Shown: positions 39,639 through 49,497, counted from the first letter of the stretch. The stretch is DNA of 64,000 bases from Streptacidiphilus rugosus AM-16 (GCF_000744655.1 NZ_JQMJ01000004.1:3596001-3660000); one strand, 5' to 3'. Numbers and translations: made by a program. The notes: a model not told the origin generated them from the letters alone.

Positions 39639-40958
39639 TCATGCCTTGGGGGCGACCTTGGCCAGTCCGTTGATGATCCGGTCCATGGCGTCACCGCCCT
39701 GCGGGTCGGTGAGGTTCGCCAGCAGCTTCAGCACGAACTTCATCAGCACCGGGTGCGTGAGCCCGTGCTGGGCGGCCATCCGCATCACCAGCGGGTTGCC
39801 GATCGCCTTCACGAAGCCGCGGCCGAGCGAGTAGTAGCCGCCGTAGACGTCCTTGAGGATCCGCGGGTACGCCTCCAGCGCACGCTCGCGAGCCTGGTCC
39901 GTGGTCCGGGCCAGCGCCTGGACGATGACGCCCGCCGCGATCTGCCCGGACTCCATCGCGTACGCGATGCCCTCCCCGTTGAACGGGTTGACCATCCCAC
40001 CCGCGTCGCCGACCAGCAGGAAGCCCCGGCTGTAGTGCGGCTGCCGGTTGAAGGCCATCGGGAGCGCCGCGCCGCGGATCGGCTCGGTCATGTTCTCCGG
40101 CGTGTAGCCCCACTCCTCGGGCATGCCGGCGCACCAGACCTTGAGCAGCTCGCGGTAGTCGATGTCCTTGAACGACTTGGTGGTGTTCAGCAGGCCCAGG
40201 CCGACGTTGCTGGTGCCGTCGCCCATGCCGAAGATCCAGCCGTAGCCGGGCAGCAGCTTGTCCTGCCCGTCCCGCCGGTCCCAGAGCTCCAGCCAGGACT
40301 CCAGGTAGTCGTCGTCCGCGCGCGGCGAGGTGAAGTACGTCCGGTACGCGACGCCCATCGGGCGGTCCTCGCGCCGGTGCAGTCCGAGGGCGAGCGAGAG
40401 CCGGGTCGAGTTGCCGTCCGCCGCGACGACCAGCGGGGCGCGGAACTCCACGAGCCGCTTCTCCTCGCCCTCGCCGAGCTTCGCGGTCACACCGACGACC
40501 CGGCCGGTCCGCTCGTCCAGCAGCGGTCCGGTGACGTTGCAGCCCTCGTGCAGCTTGGCGCCGACCTTCTCCGCCTGGCGCGCCAGCATCTCGTCGAAGT
40601 CGGCGCGCTTGCGCACCAGCCCGTAGTCGGGGAACGCGGCCAGCTCCGGCCAGTCCAGCTCCAGCCGCACGCCGCCGCCGATGATGCGCAGGCCCTTGTT
40701 GTGCAGCCAGCCGTTCTCCTCGGACACGTCGATGCCCATGTCGACCAGCTGCTTCACGGCGCGCGGGGTCAGACCGTCGCCGCAGACCTTCTCGCGCGGG
40801 AAGGCGGACTTCTCCAGCAGCAGCACCTCCAACCCGGACCGGGCCAGGTGGTACGCGGTCGCCGACCCGGCCGGACCGGCGCCGACGACGATGGCGTCGG
40901 CGTACGCCTCCACGGCGGGGGTGCTCGCAGCGCTCTCCACGGCGGGGGTCTCGCTCAA
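39639..40958 (-). CDS. Geranylgeranyl reductase-family flavoprotein, MenJ-like
   Basis: This FAD-dependent reductase of about 439 aa has the N-terminal dinucleotide fold GAGPAG (about residues 26-31), the CGDGLTPRA motif and the later GDAGGMVNPFNGEGI. In Mycobacterium the related MenJ saturates one isoprene unit of menaquinone. Streptomyces make partially saturated menaquinones, so the same role is likely, supported by menG just upstream and mqn genes in the same run. A TTG at 40958 is chosen as start because AGGAG lies 6 nt upstream; the GTG at 40988 has no such site. Confidence 0.88.
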   Translation of the reverse strand: MSETPAVESAASTPAVEAYADAIVVGAGPAGSATAYHLARSGLEVLLLEKSAFPREKVCGDGLTPRAVKQLVDMGIDVSEENGWLHNKGLRIIGGGVRLELDWPELAAFPDYGLVRKRADFDEMLARQAEKVGAKLHEGCNVTGPLLDERTGRVVGVTAKLGEGEEKRLVEFRAPLVVAADGNSTRLSLALGLHRREDRPMGVAYRTYFTSPRADDDYLESWLELWDRRDGQDKLLPGYGWIFGMGDGTSNVGLGLLNTTKSFKDIDYRELLKVWCAGMPEEWGYTPENMTEPIRGAALPMAFNRQPHYSRGFLLVGDAGGMVNPFNGEGIAYAMESGQIAAGVIVQALARTTDQARERALEAYPRILKDVYGGYYSLGRGFVKAIGNPLVMRMAAQHGLTHPVLMKFVLKLLANLTDPQGGDAMDRIINGLAKVAPKA

Positions 40959-41040
40959 CCTGGGCTCCTGGGTCGTCGGGGTGCGCACGGGGTGCTTGGC
41001 TGGATGCTGGGCTGGATGCTGGGCTGTCCTGCTGGCGAGT

Positions 41041-41742
41041 CTAGTGAGCGGTCGGCGCCGTACCCCGGTGCAGGGAGACGATTCCGCCGGTCAGATTGCG
41101 CCAGGCGACCGACTCCCAGCCGGCCTGCTGCAGCCGGGCGGCGAGTGCGGGCTGGTCCGGCCAGGCCCGGATGGAGTCGGCCAGGTACACGTACGCGTCC
41201 GGGTTGCTGCTCACCGCGGTGGCCACCGGCGGCAGCGCGCGCATCAGGTACTCGCTGTAGACGGTGCGCAGCGGCGCCCAGGTGGGGTGGCTGAACTCGC
41301 AGATCACCACGCGCCCGCCCGGCTTCGTCACGCGCAGCATCTCGCGCAGCGCGGCGTCCGTGTCCTGCACGTTGCGCAGCCCGAAGGAGATGGTGACGGC
41401 GTCGAAGACGTCGTCGGCGAAGGGCAGCCGGGTCGCGTCGCCCGCCGTCAGCGGGAGTTCGGGGTGACGCCGCTTGCCCTCGCGCAGCATCCCGAGCGAG
41501 AAGTCGCACGGCACGACCCGCGCGCCGGCCTCGGCGAACGGAAGCGAGGACGTCGCCGTCCCGGCGGCCAGGTCCAGCACCCGCTGCCCCGGCCGGGCGT
41601 CCACGGCCCGCGCGACGGCACGCCGCCACAGGCGGGCCTGGCCGAGCGAGAGAACGTCGTTGGTGAGGTCGTACTTCGCCGCGACGTCGTCGAACATCGA
41701 GGCGACCTCGTGCGGCTGCTTGTCCAGGGAGGCTCGGGTCAC
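41041..41742 (-). CDS. menG: Demethylmenaquinone methyltransferase (MenG/UbiE)
   Basis: This 233-aa class I SAM-dependent methyltransferase has the SAM-binding motif VLDLAAGTA near residue 55, and [20 protein letters not shown], both typical of UbiE/MenG. It methylates demethylmenaquinone, the final step to menaquinone. GTG at 41742 is supported by AGGAG upstream (about 9 nt). The length is normal for the family. It lies between the amidohydrolase-like gene and the menJ-like gene. Confidence 0.95.
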   Translation of the reverse strand: MTRASLDKQPHEVASMFDDVAAKYDLTNDVLSLGQARLWRRAVARAVDARPGQRVLDLAAGTATSSLPFAEAGARVVPCDFSLGMLREGKRRHPELPLTAGDATRLPFADDVFDAVTISFGLRNVQDTDAALREMLRVTKPGGRVVICEFSHPTWAPLRTVYSEYLMRALPPVATAVSSNPDAYVYLADSIRAWPDQPALAARLQQAGWESVAWRNLTGGIVSLHRGTAPTAH

Positions 41743-41830
41743 GCGGTCATTCTCCTCTGCTTCTCCACTGCGCTCGGCAGCGCCCCCTCGGCGTGCTGCC
41801 GCTTTTCTGCTGCCCGGGTGTGCGTTCGCG

Positions 41831-42292
41831 TCATGCGCGGCGGTGCACGAGACGGCCCCCGAGGACTGTGGCCAGGCACACGCCGTCCGCGCCCACGGCC
41901 GCATCCGGGTCCTCCGAGGACATCGGGAAGACGGCGAAGTCCGCCCGCGCGCCCACGGTGAGCGGGGCGGGGGACCCGAAGGGCAGCCCGACCCGTGCCG
42001 CCGCCGGTCCGAGCGCCGGATCGTCGTCCAGCGCGTCGGCGGCCAGCGCGGTCACCCCGCGCAGCAGCAGTGCGTGCACCCGCTCGCGCGGGCTGGGCGC
42101 GGCCGGCAGTGCGCCCTCCCACCGGAGCCCCGCCCGCAGCTCCCCCGGCCATTCGCGCACACGCGCGCCGGGGTAGGCCGCGCGCAGCGCGCTGACGTCC
42201 GCGTCACCGGACGCCACGGCGACGATCCGGTCCCGCTCGACGGCGACAGCGGTGGACGTGCCCGTACCGGCGCCGGTGTGAATGGTGAGCAT
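41831..42292 (-). CDS. Amidohydrolase-like (imidazolonepropionase-like) small protein without catalytic barrel
   Basis: This 153-aa protein has only the ends of an amidohydrolase. The N-terminus (IVAVASG, then [11 protein letters not shown]) matches the first beta-sandwich segment, and the C-terminus ([14 protein letters not shown], then [12 protein letters not shown]) matches the last. The metal-binding HxH motif and the whole TIM-barrel core are missing, so catalysis as an amidohydrolase is unlikely. It sits 7 nt after mqnC and before menG in the menaquinone run. Similar small proteins are annotated in other Streptomyces as imidazolonepropionase-like. A structural or assembly role is only a guess. 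Confidence 0.7.
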   Translation of the reverse strand: MLTIHTGAGTGTSTAVAVERDRIVAVASGDADVSALRAAYPGARVREWPGELRAGLRWEGALPAAPSPRERVHALLLRGVTALAADALDDDPALGPAAARVGLPFGSPAPLTVGARADFAVFPMSSEDPDAAVGADGVCLATVLGGRLVHRRA

Positions 42293-42299
42293 CGAGGGG

Positions 42300-43514
42300 T
42301 CAGTTGGTCGGGCTGAGCAGCTTCAGCTCCGGGTGCGCCGTGCCCCCCTCGATCGCCGTCGAGGCGATGTGCGAGAAGACGTGGTCATCCACCGGGTCAT
42401 GGGCCGGGTCGTCGTGGACGACCAGGTGCTCGTAGGTGGTCGCCCGCTGCGCGGGGACGCGGCCGGCGGCGCGGATCAGGTTGATCAGCTCCATCCGGTT
42501 CGAGCGGTGCTTCGCGCCCGCCGAGGAGACGACGTTCTCCTCCAGCATGACCGAGCCCAGGTCGTCCGCGCCGTAGTGCAGCGACAGCTGCCCCATCTCC
42601 TTGCCGACGGTCAGCCAGGAGCCCTGGATGTGGGCGACGTTGTCGAGGAAGAGACGCGCCACCGCGATCAGCCGCAGGTACTCGAAGAGCGTCGCCTGCG
42701 TCCGGCCCTTCAGGTGGTTGTTCTCTGGCTGGTAGGTGTACGGGATGAAGGCACGGAAGCCGCCCGTGCGGTCCTGCACGTCGCGGATCATCCGCAGGTG
42801 CTCGATCCGCTCGGCGTTGGTCTCGCCCGTGCCCATCAGCATGGTGGAGGTCGACTCGACGCCCAGGTTGTGCGCCAGCTCCATGATCTCCAGCCAGCGC
42901 TCGCCCGACTCCTTGAGCGGGGCGATCACCTTGCGCGGCCGCTCCGGCAGCAGCTCCGCCCCCGCACCGGCGAAGGAGTCGAGCCCGGCGGCGTGGATCC
43001 GGCGGATCGCCTCCTCGGCGCTGACGCCGGAGATCCGCGACATGTGCTCGACCTCGGACGCGCCGAGGGAGTGGATCACTAGCTGCGGGAAGTCCTTCTT
43101 GATCGCCGAGAAGGCGCGCTCGTAGTACTCGACCCCGTAGTCCGGGTGGTGCCCGCCCTGGAACATGATCTGGGTGCCGCCGAGCTCGACCGTCTCCGCG
43201 CAGCGGCGCAGGATCTCGTCGAGGTCGCGCGACCAGCCCTTCTCGGTGTCCTTGGGCGCCGCGTAAAAGGCGCAGAACTTGCACGCCGTCACGCAGACGT
43301 TCGTGTAGTTGATGTTCCGCTCGATGATGTACGTCGCGATGTGCTCGGTCCCGGCGTAACGGCGACGGCGCGCCGCGTCGGCGGCAGCGCCGAGCGCGTG
43401 CAGCGGCGCGTGCCGGTACAGCTCCAGCGCCTCCTCGGCGCTGATGCGTCCCCCGGCGGCGGCGCGGTCGAGGACGGCCTGGAGGGACTCGGTTTCTGCG
43501 GCGGGCGTAGTCAC
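42300..43514 (-). CDS. mqnC: Cyclic dehypoxanthinyl futalosine synthase (MqnC)
   Basis: This 404-aa radical SAM enzyme of the futalosine menaquinone route cyclises dehypoxanthinyl futalosine. The cluster-binding cysteines are in CVTACKFC (Cys74, Cys78, Cys81). QGGHHPDYGVEYYE and GAGAELLPERPRKVI support MqnC rather than MqnE or CofH. Start codon GTG at 43514. It is 157 nt downstream of mqnA, and the amidohydrolase-like gene follows 7 nt later. MqnB, MqnD and MqnE are not in the window. Confidence 0.95.
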   Translation of the reverse strand: MTTPAAETESLQAVLDRAAAGGRISAEEALELYRHAPLHALGAAADAARRRRYAGTEHIATYIIERNINYTNVCVTACKFCAFYAAPKDTEKGWSRDLDEILRRCAETVELGGTQIMFQGGHHPDYGVEYYERAFSAIKKDFPQLVIHSLGASEVEHMSRISGVSAEEAIRRIHAAGLDSFAGAGAELLPERPRKVIAPLKESGERWLEIMELAHNLGVESTSTMLMGTGETNAERIEHLRMIRDVQDRTGGFRAFIPYTYQPENNHLKGRTQATLFEYLRLIAVARLFLDNVAHIQGSWLTVGKEMGQLSLHYGADDLGSVMLEENVVSSAGAKHRSNRMELINLIRAAGRVPAQRATTYEHLVVHDDPAHDPVDDHVFSHIASTAIEGGTAHPELKLLSPTN

Positions 43515-43671
43515 CTCGTCAGCCTACGCCAGGGCCCTTCCGCTCCCGGGGCTGACCCGGCCCGGCCCGCCGTGGCGGGTCGGAGCGGGTCCAGGGTGGC
43601 CAGGAGGTCAGGGTGGACGGTGGCCAGTCAGGCCAGTGCGGTCCGGGCGGTCCGGGCGGGTCGGCGAGCGC

Positions 43672-44583
<912 letters not shown>

Positions 44584-44613
44584 TCATCCCTGGCCGGGGG
44601 CGGGGCTGCGTGC

Positions 44614-44803
44614 TAGGGTTTCTGCAGTTGCAGTTTGATTTCCCATGCAGTACTGAAGCCTGCGGAGCACATGTGACCGCGGGCTTCTGTGGTTTTCAGA
44701 GCTTTGTCACAGAAGTACCTGGAAGGCACGGCGGGGTGATCAGCGCAGCGGACCGGATGCCACGCAGTGTGGCGTCCATTTCGTCCCTCGCAAGGAGAAC
44801 GGT
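44614..44803 (+). promoter_or_regulatory. Structured leader of the cold-shock gene
   Basis: A TAGGGT -10-like hexamer lies at 44614-44619. It is followed by a hairpin (44655-44665 with 44677-44687; GAAGCCTGCGG and CCGCGGGCTTC, one U-G pair) and then a T-rich stretch at 44692-44695. The hairpin with T-run looks like an attenuator or the end of a small RNA of roughly 70 nt. The cold-shock start is still 116 nt away. Confidence 0.4.
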
Positions 44804-45007
44804 ATGGCGACCGGAACCGTCAAGTGGTTCAACGCCGAGAAGGGCTTCGGCTTCATCGCCCAGGACGGCGGCGGCCCCGATGTCTTCGTCCACTACTCCG
44901 CCATCAACTCGAGCGGCTTCCGCTCGCTGGAGGAGAACCAGACCGTGGAGTTCGACGTCACCCAGGGCCCGAAGGGCCCGCAGGCGGAGAACGTCACCCC
45001 GCTGTAG
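44804..45007 (+). CDS. Cold-shock protein (CspA family)
   Basis: This 67-aa single OB-fold protein has RNP1 KGFGFIA and RNP2 VFVHYSAI. It begins with [15 protein letters not shown] and ends in AENVTPL, typical of actinomycete Csp. It binds single-stranded RNA/DNA and probably acts as an RNA chaperone. AAGGAGA is 5-6 nt before the ATG. A long leader (about 180 nt) and a strong terminator frame it as a single-gene unit. Confidence 0.97.
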   Translation: MATGTVKWFNAEKGFGFIAQDGGGPDVFVHYSAINSSGFRSLEENQTVEFDVTQGPKGPQAENVTPL

Positions 45008-45050
45008 GTCTGACTTCCAACTGAGTCACCAGTAGTCCACGCAGTACCCA

Positions 45051-45096
45051 AGAGGGCCTGCCCCGGCACACCGCCGGGGCGAGGCCCTCTGCCTTT
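45051..45096 (+). terminator. Strong terminator after the cold-shock gene
   Basis: AGAGGGCCT/CCCCGGC and the matching GCCGGGGC/AGGCCCTCT form a stem of about 17 bp around a 5-nt loop, followed by GCCTTTTG. It starts 44 nt after the stop codon. Confidence 0.92.
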
Positions 45097-45350
45097 TGCG
45101 CGGCCGCCTTTGCCGACGTCTGCCGACGTCTGCCGGCGTCTGTGCAACGGGCGTTGCGGCGGTCATTGCCATCGCCATTGCCGCAGTCATCACCACCGCC
45201 TTTGCTGCCTTTGCCGGGCCCTCGCGGGCGGCTTGAACCGCTGCCCGGCGGTCGTCTTCAGGTCGGCTCGGTCCGTGAGTTCGAGGTGCCTTTTCCGCTT
45301 CTGGCCGAGCTTGACCGAATCCCGATCGACGGCGGCTTTGCTTCTCATCG
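45097..45350. repeat. Non-coding stretch with three tandem 10-bp repeats
   Basis: TGCCGACGTC occurs twice and TGCCGGCGTC once, back to back at 45111-45140. The rest of the stretch between terminator and palindrome contains low-complexity GCC-rich sequence. I see no gene: the open frames here have low-complexity proteins with no family features. Confidence 0.6.
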
Positions 45351-45364
45351 GTTATACGTATAAC
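45351..45364. promoter_or_regulatory. Perfect 14-bp palindrome at the MFS promoter
   Basis: GTTATACGTATAAC is a perfect palindrome ending 10 nt before the MFS ATG. Its right half holds TATAAC, a plausible -10, so the mRNA would be nearly leaderless and no Shine-Dalgarno is present. It is a good candidate repressor operator, but no adjacent regulator gene is seen. Confidence 0.6.
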
Positions 45365-45374
45365 TTGTTTATCC

Positions 45375-46738
45375 ATGGGCTATCTCTCCGTGCTGCGCGC
45401 CCCCGTCGTCGCCCGCCTCCTCTCCGGCACCCTGACCGGACGTCTCCCCGCGGGCATGACGGTCGTCGCCATCGCACTCGCACTGCGCGGCGCGGGCGCC
45501 TCCTACGCCCAGGTGGGCCTGACCACCGCCGCCTACGCGATCAGCGCGGCCGTCGGCGGCCCGGTGCTCGGCCGCGCGGTCGACCGGCTCGGCCAGCCCC
45601 GCGTGCTGCTCGCCTCGGCCGTCGTCGCCGCGACGGGCTACGTCCTGCTCGCCGTCGACCCGCGCTCCGCCGCCATGGCGGTCACCGGTGCGGCCCTGGC
45701 GGGCGTCGCCATGCCGCCGCTGGAACCGTGCCTGCGCGCGCTGTGGCCGGACATCGTCGCCGAGGAGCAGTTGGAGACCGCCTACGCCCTCGACTCCGCC
45801 TCGCAGCAACTCCTCTACGTCGCCGGCCCCCTGCTGGTCGCCGGCATCGCCGCCTTCGGCTCGCCGAACGCCGCGCTGTGGCTGGCAGCCGGTCTCGGCA
45901 TCGCGGGCACCCTCCTCGTCGCGACCTCCGCCCCGCCCGCGCCTGGCGGCCAGCGTCGTCCGGGGCCGCGGCTCCGGGGGCAGCAGTCGGCGCGAACGGT
46001 GAGATCGGGCCGGGAGCCGCAGGTCGACCCCGCCACCACTGGCTCGGGCCGCTGCGCTCGCGCGGCCTGGTGCTGCTGCTGCTCGCCTTCGCCGGGACGG
46101 GCTGGTCCGTCGGCGGCCAGAACATCCTCTTCGTCGCCTACGCCCAGGAGCACCACGGACTCCCCGGCGGAGCCGGGCTCCTGCTCGCGCTCGCCGCCTT
46201 CGCAGGCCTGCTCGGCGCCCTCGCCTACGGCGCGGTCCGCTGGAAGTCCCCCACCTCCACGCGCACCTGGGCCCTCGCCGCCGGCATGGCCGCCTGCTAC
46301 CTGCCGCTGCTCGCGGTGCCCGGTCCGTTGGGGATGAGCGCGGCCGCGACCCTCTCCGGCCTCGGCCTCGCCCCGCTGCTGGCGGCGGCGTTCGTCCTCA
46401 TCGCGGAGCTCGCCCCGGCCGGAACCACGACGGAGGCCTTCGCCTGGCTGGTCACGGTCTTCTCCACCGGCAACGCGCTGGGCTCAGCCGCCTCCGGGGC
46501 CGTGGTCGGCGAATCCCTGCGCGCGGCAGCCCTGATCGCCTGCGGCGGCATCGCCGCCGGGGCCGTGCTCCTGGTCACCTGCCGGAAGTGGCTGACCGCG
46601 CCCACCGAGGCGACGACGACGTCCGTTGCGGGGTCTGTTGCGGAGTCCGTTGCGGAGCACGGCTCCACGGCGGAGCGTCGGCCCGGGTCCTCCGGGCCCG
46701 GGATCGAGTCCGAGCCGGTGGGCGCCGCATCCGTCTGA
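45375..46738 (+). pseudogene. MFS transporter interrupted by a frameshift
   Basis: The N-terminal half, from ATG 45375, reads as six membrane helices: ARLLSGTLTGRLPAGMTVVA, then VGGPVLGRAVDRLG. This frame loses its hydrophobic pattern after VATSAPPAPGG near 45950. The C-terminal half continues in the -1 frame from about 45950 (GLVLLLLAFAGTG, TTTEAFAWLVTVFSTG) to the stop at 46738. Together the two parts make one complete MFS exporter of about 450 aa. The break lies between 45945 and 46040, in the loop expected between helices 6 and 7. Loss of one base explains it. A sequencing error is possible; a programmed frameshift is less likely because no slippery heptamer is obvious. Confidence 0.8.
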
Positions 46739-46764
46739 GGGGTTCGGATCCTCGGCGTCGCGGG

Positions 46765-47319
46765 TCAGCTCTCAGGCGTGAGCGGCCATTCCCCGACGAC
46801 CTCGTAGTGCGCGGGTCCGGCACCGAGGTAGCTACGCATCAGACAGAGCGTGCCCGCCGTCCACTCCTCGCCTTGGAAGTCCGCCAGCGCTCCGGCCAGA
46901 GCCTTCAGGTCCGCGCGAGCCGTGCCGCTCCGGGCCAAGGTGAGATGGGCGCGGAAGGGTCGCTCGTCCACCCCTATCCCGCTGCGGCGCGCGGCGTCCG
47001 CCGCCGCTTCGGCGAGCTTGCGGAGCGCGAGCGTGTCACCGGAGACACCTACCCACAGCGCCCGGTCCCCGAAGCGCCCCGCCCCGGCGAGCCGGAGCCG
47101 GTGCGCCGCATGCTCGTGCGCGATGTGCGCCAACCGCGGTTCGAGCGCCGCGAGCTGCTCCGCGTCCACATGGCCCAGGAAGGCCAGCGTCAGGTGCCAC
47201 GACTCCAACCCCGTCCAGCGCAGCCCCGTCCCCTGCGGAAGCATGCGCAGCGGACGCACGGCAGCGTCCAGTTCCTGGACCGCCGACTCCGGCGGCAAGA
47301 CGGCGAGGAAGAGTCTCAT
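46765..47319 (-). CDS. thpR: RNA 2',3'-cyclic phosphodiesterase
   Basis: This 184-aa 2H phosphoesterase has two HxT motifs, WHLTLAFLG (His42, Thr44) and FRAHLTLAR (about 124-126), which form the active site. It hydrolyses 2',3'-cyclic phosphate on RNA ends and was earlier called 2'-5' RNA ligase. The start at 47319 (MRLFLAVLPP) is typical. It is convergent with the MFS gene and diverges from the GNAT gene. Confidence 0.93.
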   Translation of the reverse strand: MRLFLAVLPPESAVQELDAAVRPLRMLPQGTGLRWTGLESWHLTLAFLGHVDAEQLAALEPRLAHIAHEHAAHRLRLAGAGRFGDRALWVGVSGDTLALRKLAEAAADAARRSGIGVDERPFRAHLTLARSGTARADLKALAGALADFQGEEWTAGTLCLMRSYLGAGPAHYEVVGEWPLTPES

Positions 47320-47412
47320 CCCGGCAGTCTCTACGAAGACCTCCGGCAGCGGAATGCACGTCCACGTGAGTGCTCACCAGTCGGACGCCACAGGTGGGAT
47401 AGAAATGATCAC

Positions 47413-47958
47413 ATGACCAACACCACCGGACACGAACTACGCATCCGCCCGGCCACCTCGGACGATCTCGCAGGCGTGCTGGCCGTCATGGACGGCATCA
47501 TGGACTGGCTCGTCGGCCTCGGCCGCGTCGCCCAGTGGGGCACCGACCACTGGTCCGAGAATCCGCTGCAGGTGGAGCGGATGCAGGGCCGGATCGACCG
47601 CAACGAACTGCGCGTGGCGGTAACGGCGACGGACGAGATCGCGGGCGTCCTCTCCGTCTCCGGCACTCCGGGGGCCTATATCGCCCCCGTGGAGGAGCCG
47701 GAGCTGTTCATCAACCTGCTCGCCACCTCCCGAGCGTTCAAGGGCCGCGACGTCGGCGGGTTCCTCATCGCGGAGGCCGTGGCCGAGGCGGCCCGACGCG
47801 GCCTGGACCTCGTGCGGGTCGACTGCTTCGCGGGCGACGACGGCCGGTTGAAGGCGTGGTACGCCGACCAGGGCTTCGTGGAGGTCGCACCCTTCGAGGT
47901 TCCGAGGGAGGGCCGCCCGAGCTGGCCCGGCATGCTCTTCGCGATGCGGCTGAAGTAG
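47413..47958 (+). CDS. GNAT family N-acetyltransferase
   Basis: This 181-aa acyl-CoA-dependent acetyltransferase has the N-terminal LRIRPATSDDLAGVLAVM, the acetyl-CoA region FKGRDVGGFLIAEAVAEAAR and the late DGRLKAWYADQGFVEVAPF. The substrate is unknown. There is no strong Shine-Dalgarno site. It is a single-gene unit with its stop 87 nt from the converging HNH gene. Confidence 0.88.
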   Translation: MTNTTGHELRIRPATSDDLAGVLAVMDGIMDWLVGLGRVAQWGTDHWSENPLQVERMQGRIDRNELRVAVTATDEIAGVLSVSGTPGAYIAPVEEPELFINLLATSRAFKGRDVGGFLIAEAVAEAARRGLDLVRVDCFAGDDGRLKAWYADQGFVEVAPFEVPREGRPSWPGMLFAMRLK

Positions 47959-48045
47959 GGGCCGTTGCCCCTTGGGCATGCGGACATGTGGGCGTGCCGA
48001 TGGGCCGCCGGGTGGGCGGCTCATCGGCACCTTGTGGGGTTGTGG

Positions 48046-49497
48046 CTACCGGTTGGGGTAGCGGGTGTTGGGGGGTGGGGGTGTGTCCGGTGGTGGGACG
48101 GCTGTGGGTCTGCCGCCACTCATTTCGAGTTCCCAGCCGGTGTGGTGGAGGTCGGTGTGGTGTTCTCCGCAGAGCAGGGCGAGGTTGTTCAGGCTGGTGT
48201 GGCCGCCGTCGGCCCAGTGGGTGAGGTGGTGGGCCTCGCACCAGGTCGGTGGCCTTGTGCAGCCGGGCCAGACGCAGTGCCGGTCCCGGGCGATGACCGC
48301 GTCCCGCAGGTGCGCGGGGACGGTGCGGGTGGCGCGGCCGATGGAGACCGGCTTGCCCTGGCCCTTGGTGAGGATCACCCGGAGCCGGCAGTCGCAGGAC
48401 TCCTTACGGGCCTGCCACCGCGGCAACCGAAACCCCCGCGTGGACGTGGCGACACCGACGGGGTGCAGCAACCCCGACACGTCGTCGTCGGCCGGGGGCT
48501 GCTCGGGGTCGTCGTCCCCGTCGAAGGTGGGGTGGGCGGGGCACTCCTCCCGCAGCGCGTCCAGGTCCGCGATGACCGTGAAGTGAGGGCGCTGACCACC
48601 GGTGGTGGGCAGCTTGTCGCAGCCCAGCGCGAGGTCGGCGACCGCCTCCAGGGCGTCGCCCATCCGCTCCGGATGCGTCCGGGTCTCCCCCTCCACGGGG
48701 GTGCCCATCGCCGCCTCCAGCGCCACACGCAGCTTCTCCCCCGCCACCGCCGACAGCTCCGCGGTCAGCACCCAGAACGGGTCATCCGACGTGCCGGTCT
48801 GCGACAGCCTCGCCGTGGAACGGAACAGCGCCGGGGCATCCTTCACCTGCGGCTCCTGTTCTTCGACCAGGTGGGCGCGGACCTGCCGGGCGGCCTGCTT
48901 GAGCTGACCGAGGTGGAGTTCCTTCGCCTGCCCGACCAGAAGTTCTTCGGCCTGGGCGCGGGCCTGGGGGTCTTCCACGTCGGTGATCTCGTGGGCGATG
49001 ACGTCGGCCTGGCTGGCGGAGAGTTCCCCGTCGGTGAGGGCGGTGCGGACGGTGCGGAGGGTGTTCAGGCGGCGGGCGCGGTCGACGATCTGCTTCGCCG
49101 CCCGGTCGCTCAACTGGCCGTGCGTCTGCAGGAACCCCTTCGCCGTCCGGGAACGGGTGGCGGCCACCGCACCCGTGCGGTCGAACACCGCGACCCGGCG
49201 TGCGAGCTCCGCCCCGACCATCTCCTCGAACCGGACCAGCGCGAGAAGCTGCTCGGCCTGGAACGGGGCACCGGCCGCACACAGGGCGTCGTCGTCCTCC
49301 GCTGCCAACGCGGCCAGGAACGTCATGCACGAGGCGGGCAGGGTCCGCAGCGGCTCGGTGCTCGCAGCACGGGCCTGGCGGGAGCTTGAGGGGGTCAGGG
49401 GATCGGCACGGAACACGTCCCCCAGCGAGGCGGAAAACACCTCACCCATGGACGCATCTCCGTCTTCACACCCGCCCCCGAACATCGAGGCGTCCAT
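48046..49497 (-). CDS. DUF222/HNH endonuclease domain protein (REP13E12-like)
   Basis: This protein of about 483 aa has an N-terminal DUF222-like helical region and a C-terminal HNH nuclease motif: WCEAHHLTHW, then SLNNLALLCGEHH near the end, with a CVWPGC zinc knuckle. Similar proteins occur in many copies in actinobacteria (13E12 repeat family in Mycobacterium) and their role is not settled. A CATAAT hexamer lies 6 nt before the ATG at 49497, so a leaderless message is possible; ATG at 49449 with GGAG 8 nt upstream is an alternative start. Confidence 0.88.
   Translation of the reverse strand: MDASMFGGGCEDGDASMGEVFSASLGDVFRADPLTPSSSRQARAASTEPLRTLPASCMTFLAALAAEDDDALCAAGAPFQAEQLLALVRFEEMVGAELARRVAVFDRTGAVAATRSRTAKGFLQTHGQLSDRAAKQIVDRARRLNTLRTVRTALTDGELSASQADVIAHEITDVEDPQARAQAEELLVGQAKELHLGQLKQAARQVRAHLVEEQEPQVKDAPALFRSTARLSQTGTSDDPFWVLTAELSAVAGEKLRVALEAAMGTPVEGETRTHPERMGDALEAVADLALGCDKLPTTGGQRPHFTVIADLDALREECPAHPTFDGDDDPEQPPADDDVSGLLHPVGVATSTRGFRLPRWQARKESCDCRLRVILTKGQGKPVSIGRATRTVPAHLRDAVIARDRHCVWPGCTRPPTWCEAHHLTHWADGGHTSLNNLALLCGEHHTDLHHTGWELEMSGGRPTAVPPPDTPPPPNTRYPNR

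Noticed and set aside
42300..43514. CofH or MqnE assignment for the radical SAM gene next to mqnA
   Set aside because: The CVTACKFC and QGGHHPDYG pattern and the operon position fit MqnC better.
45026..45376. Small leftward open frame between the cold-shock and MFS genes
   Set aside because: It covers the cold-shock terminator and tandem repeats, and its product is low-complexity without ribosome site.
45945..46040. Programmed -1 frameshift in the MFS gene
   Set aside because: No slippery heptamer or downstream pseudoknot was obvious; a simple indel or sequencing error is more likely.
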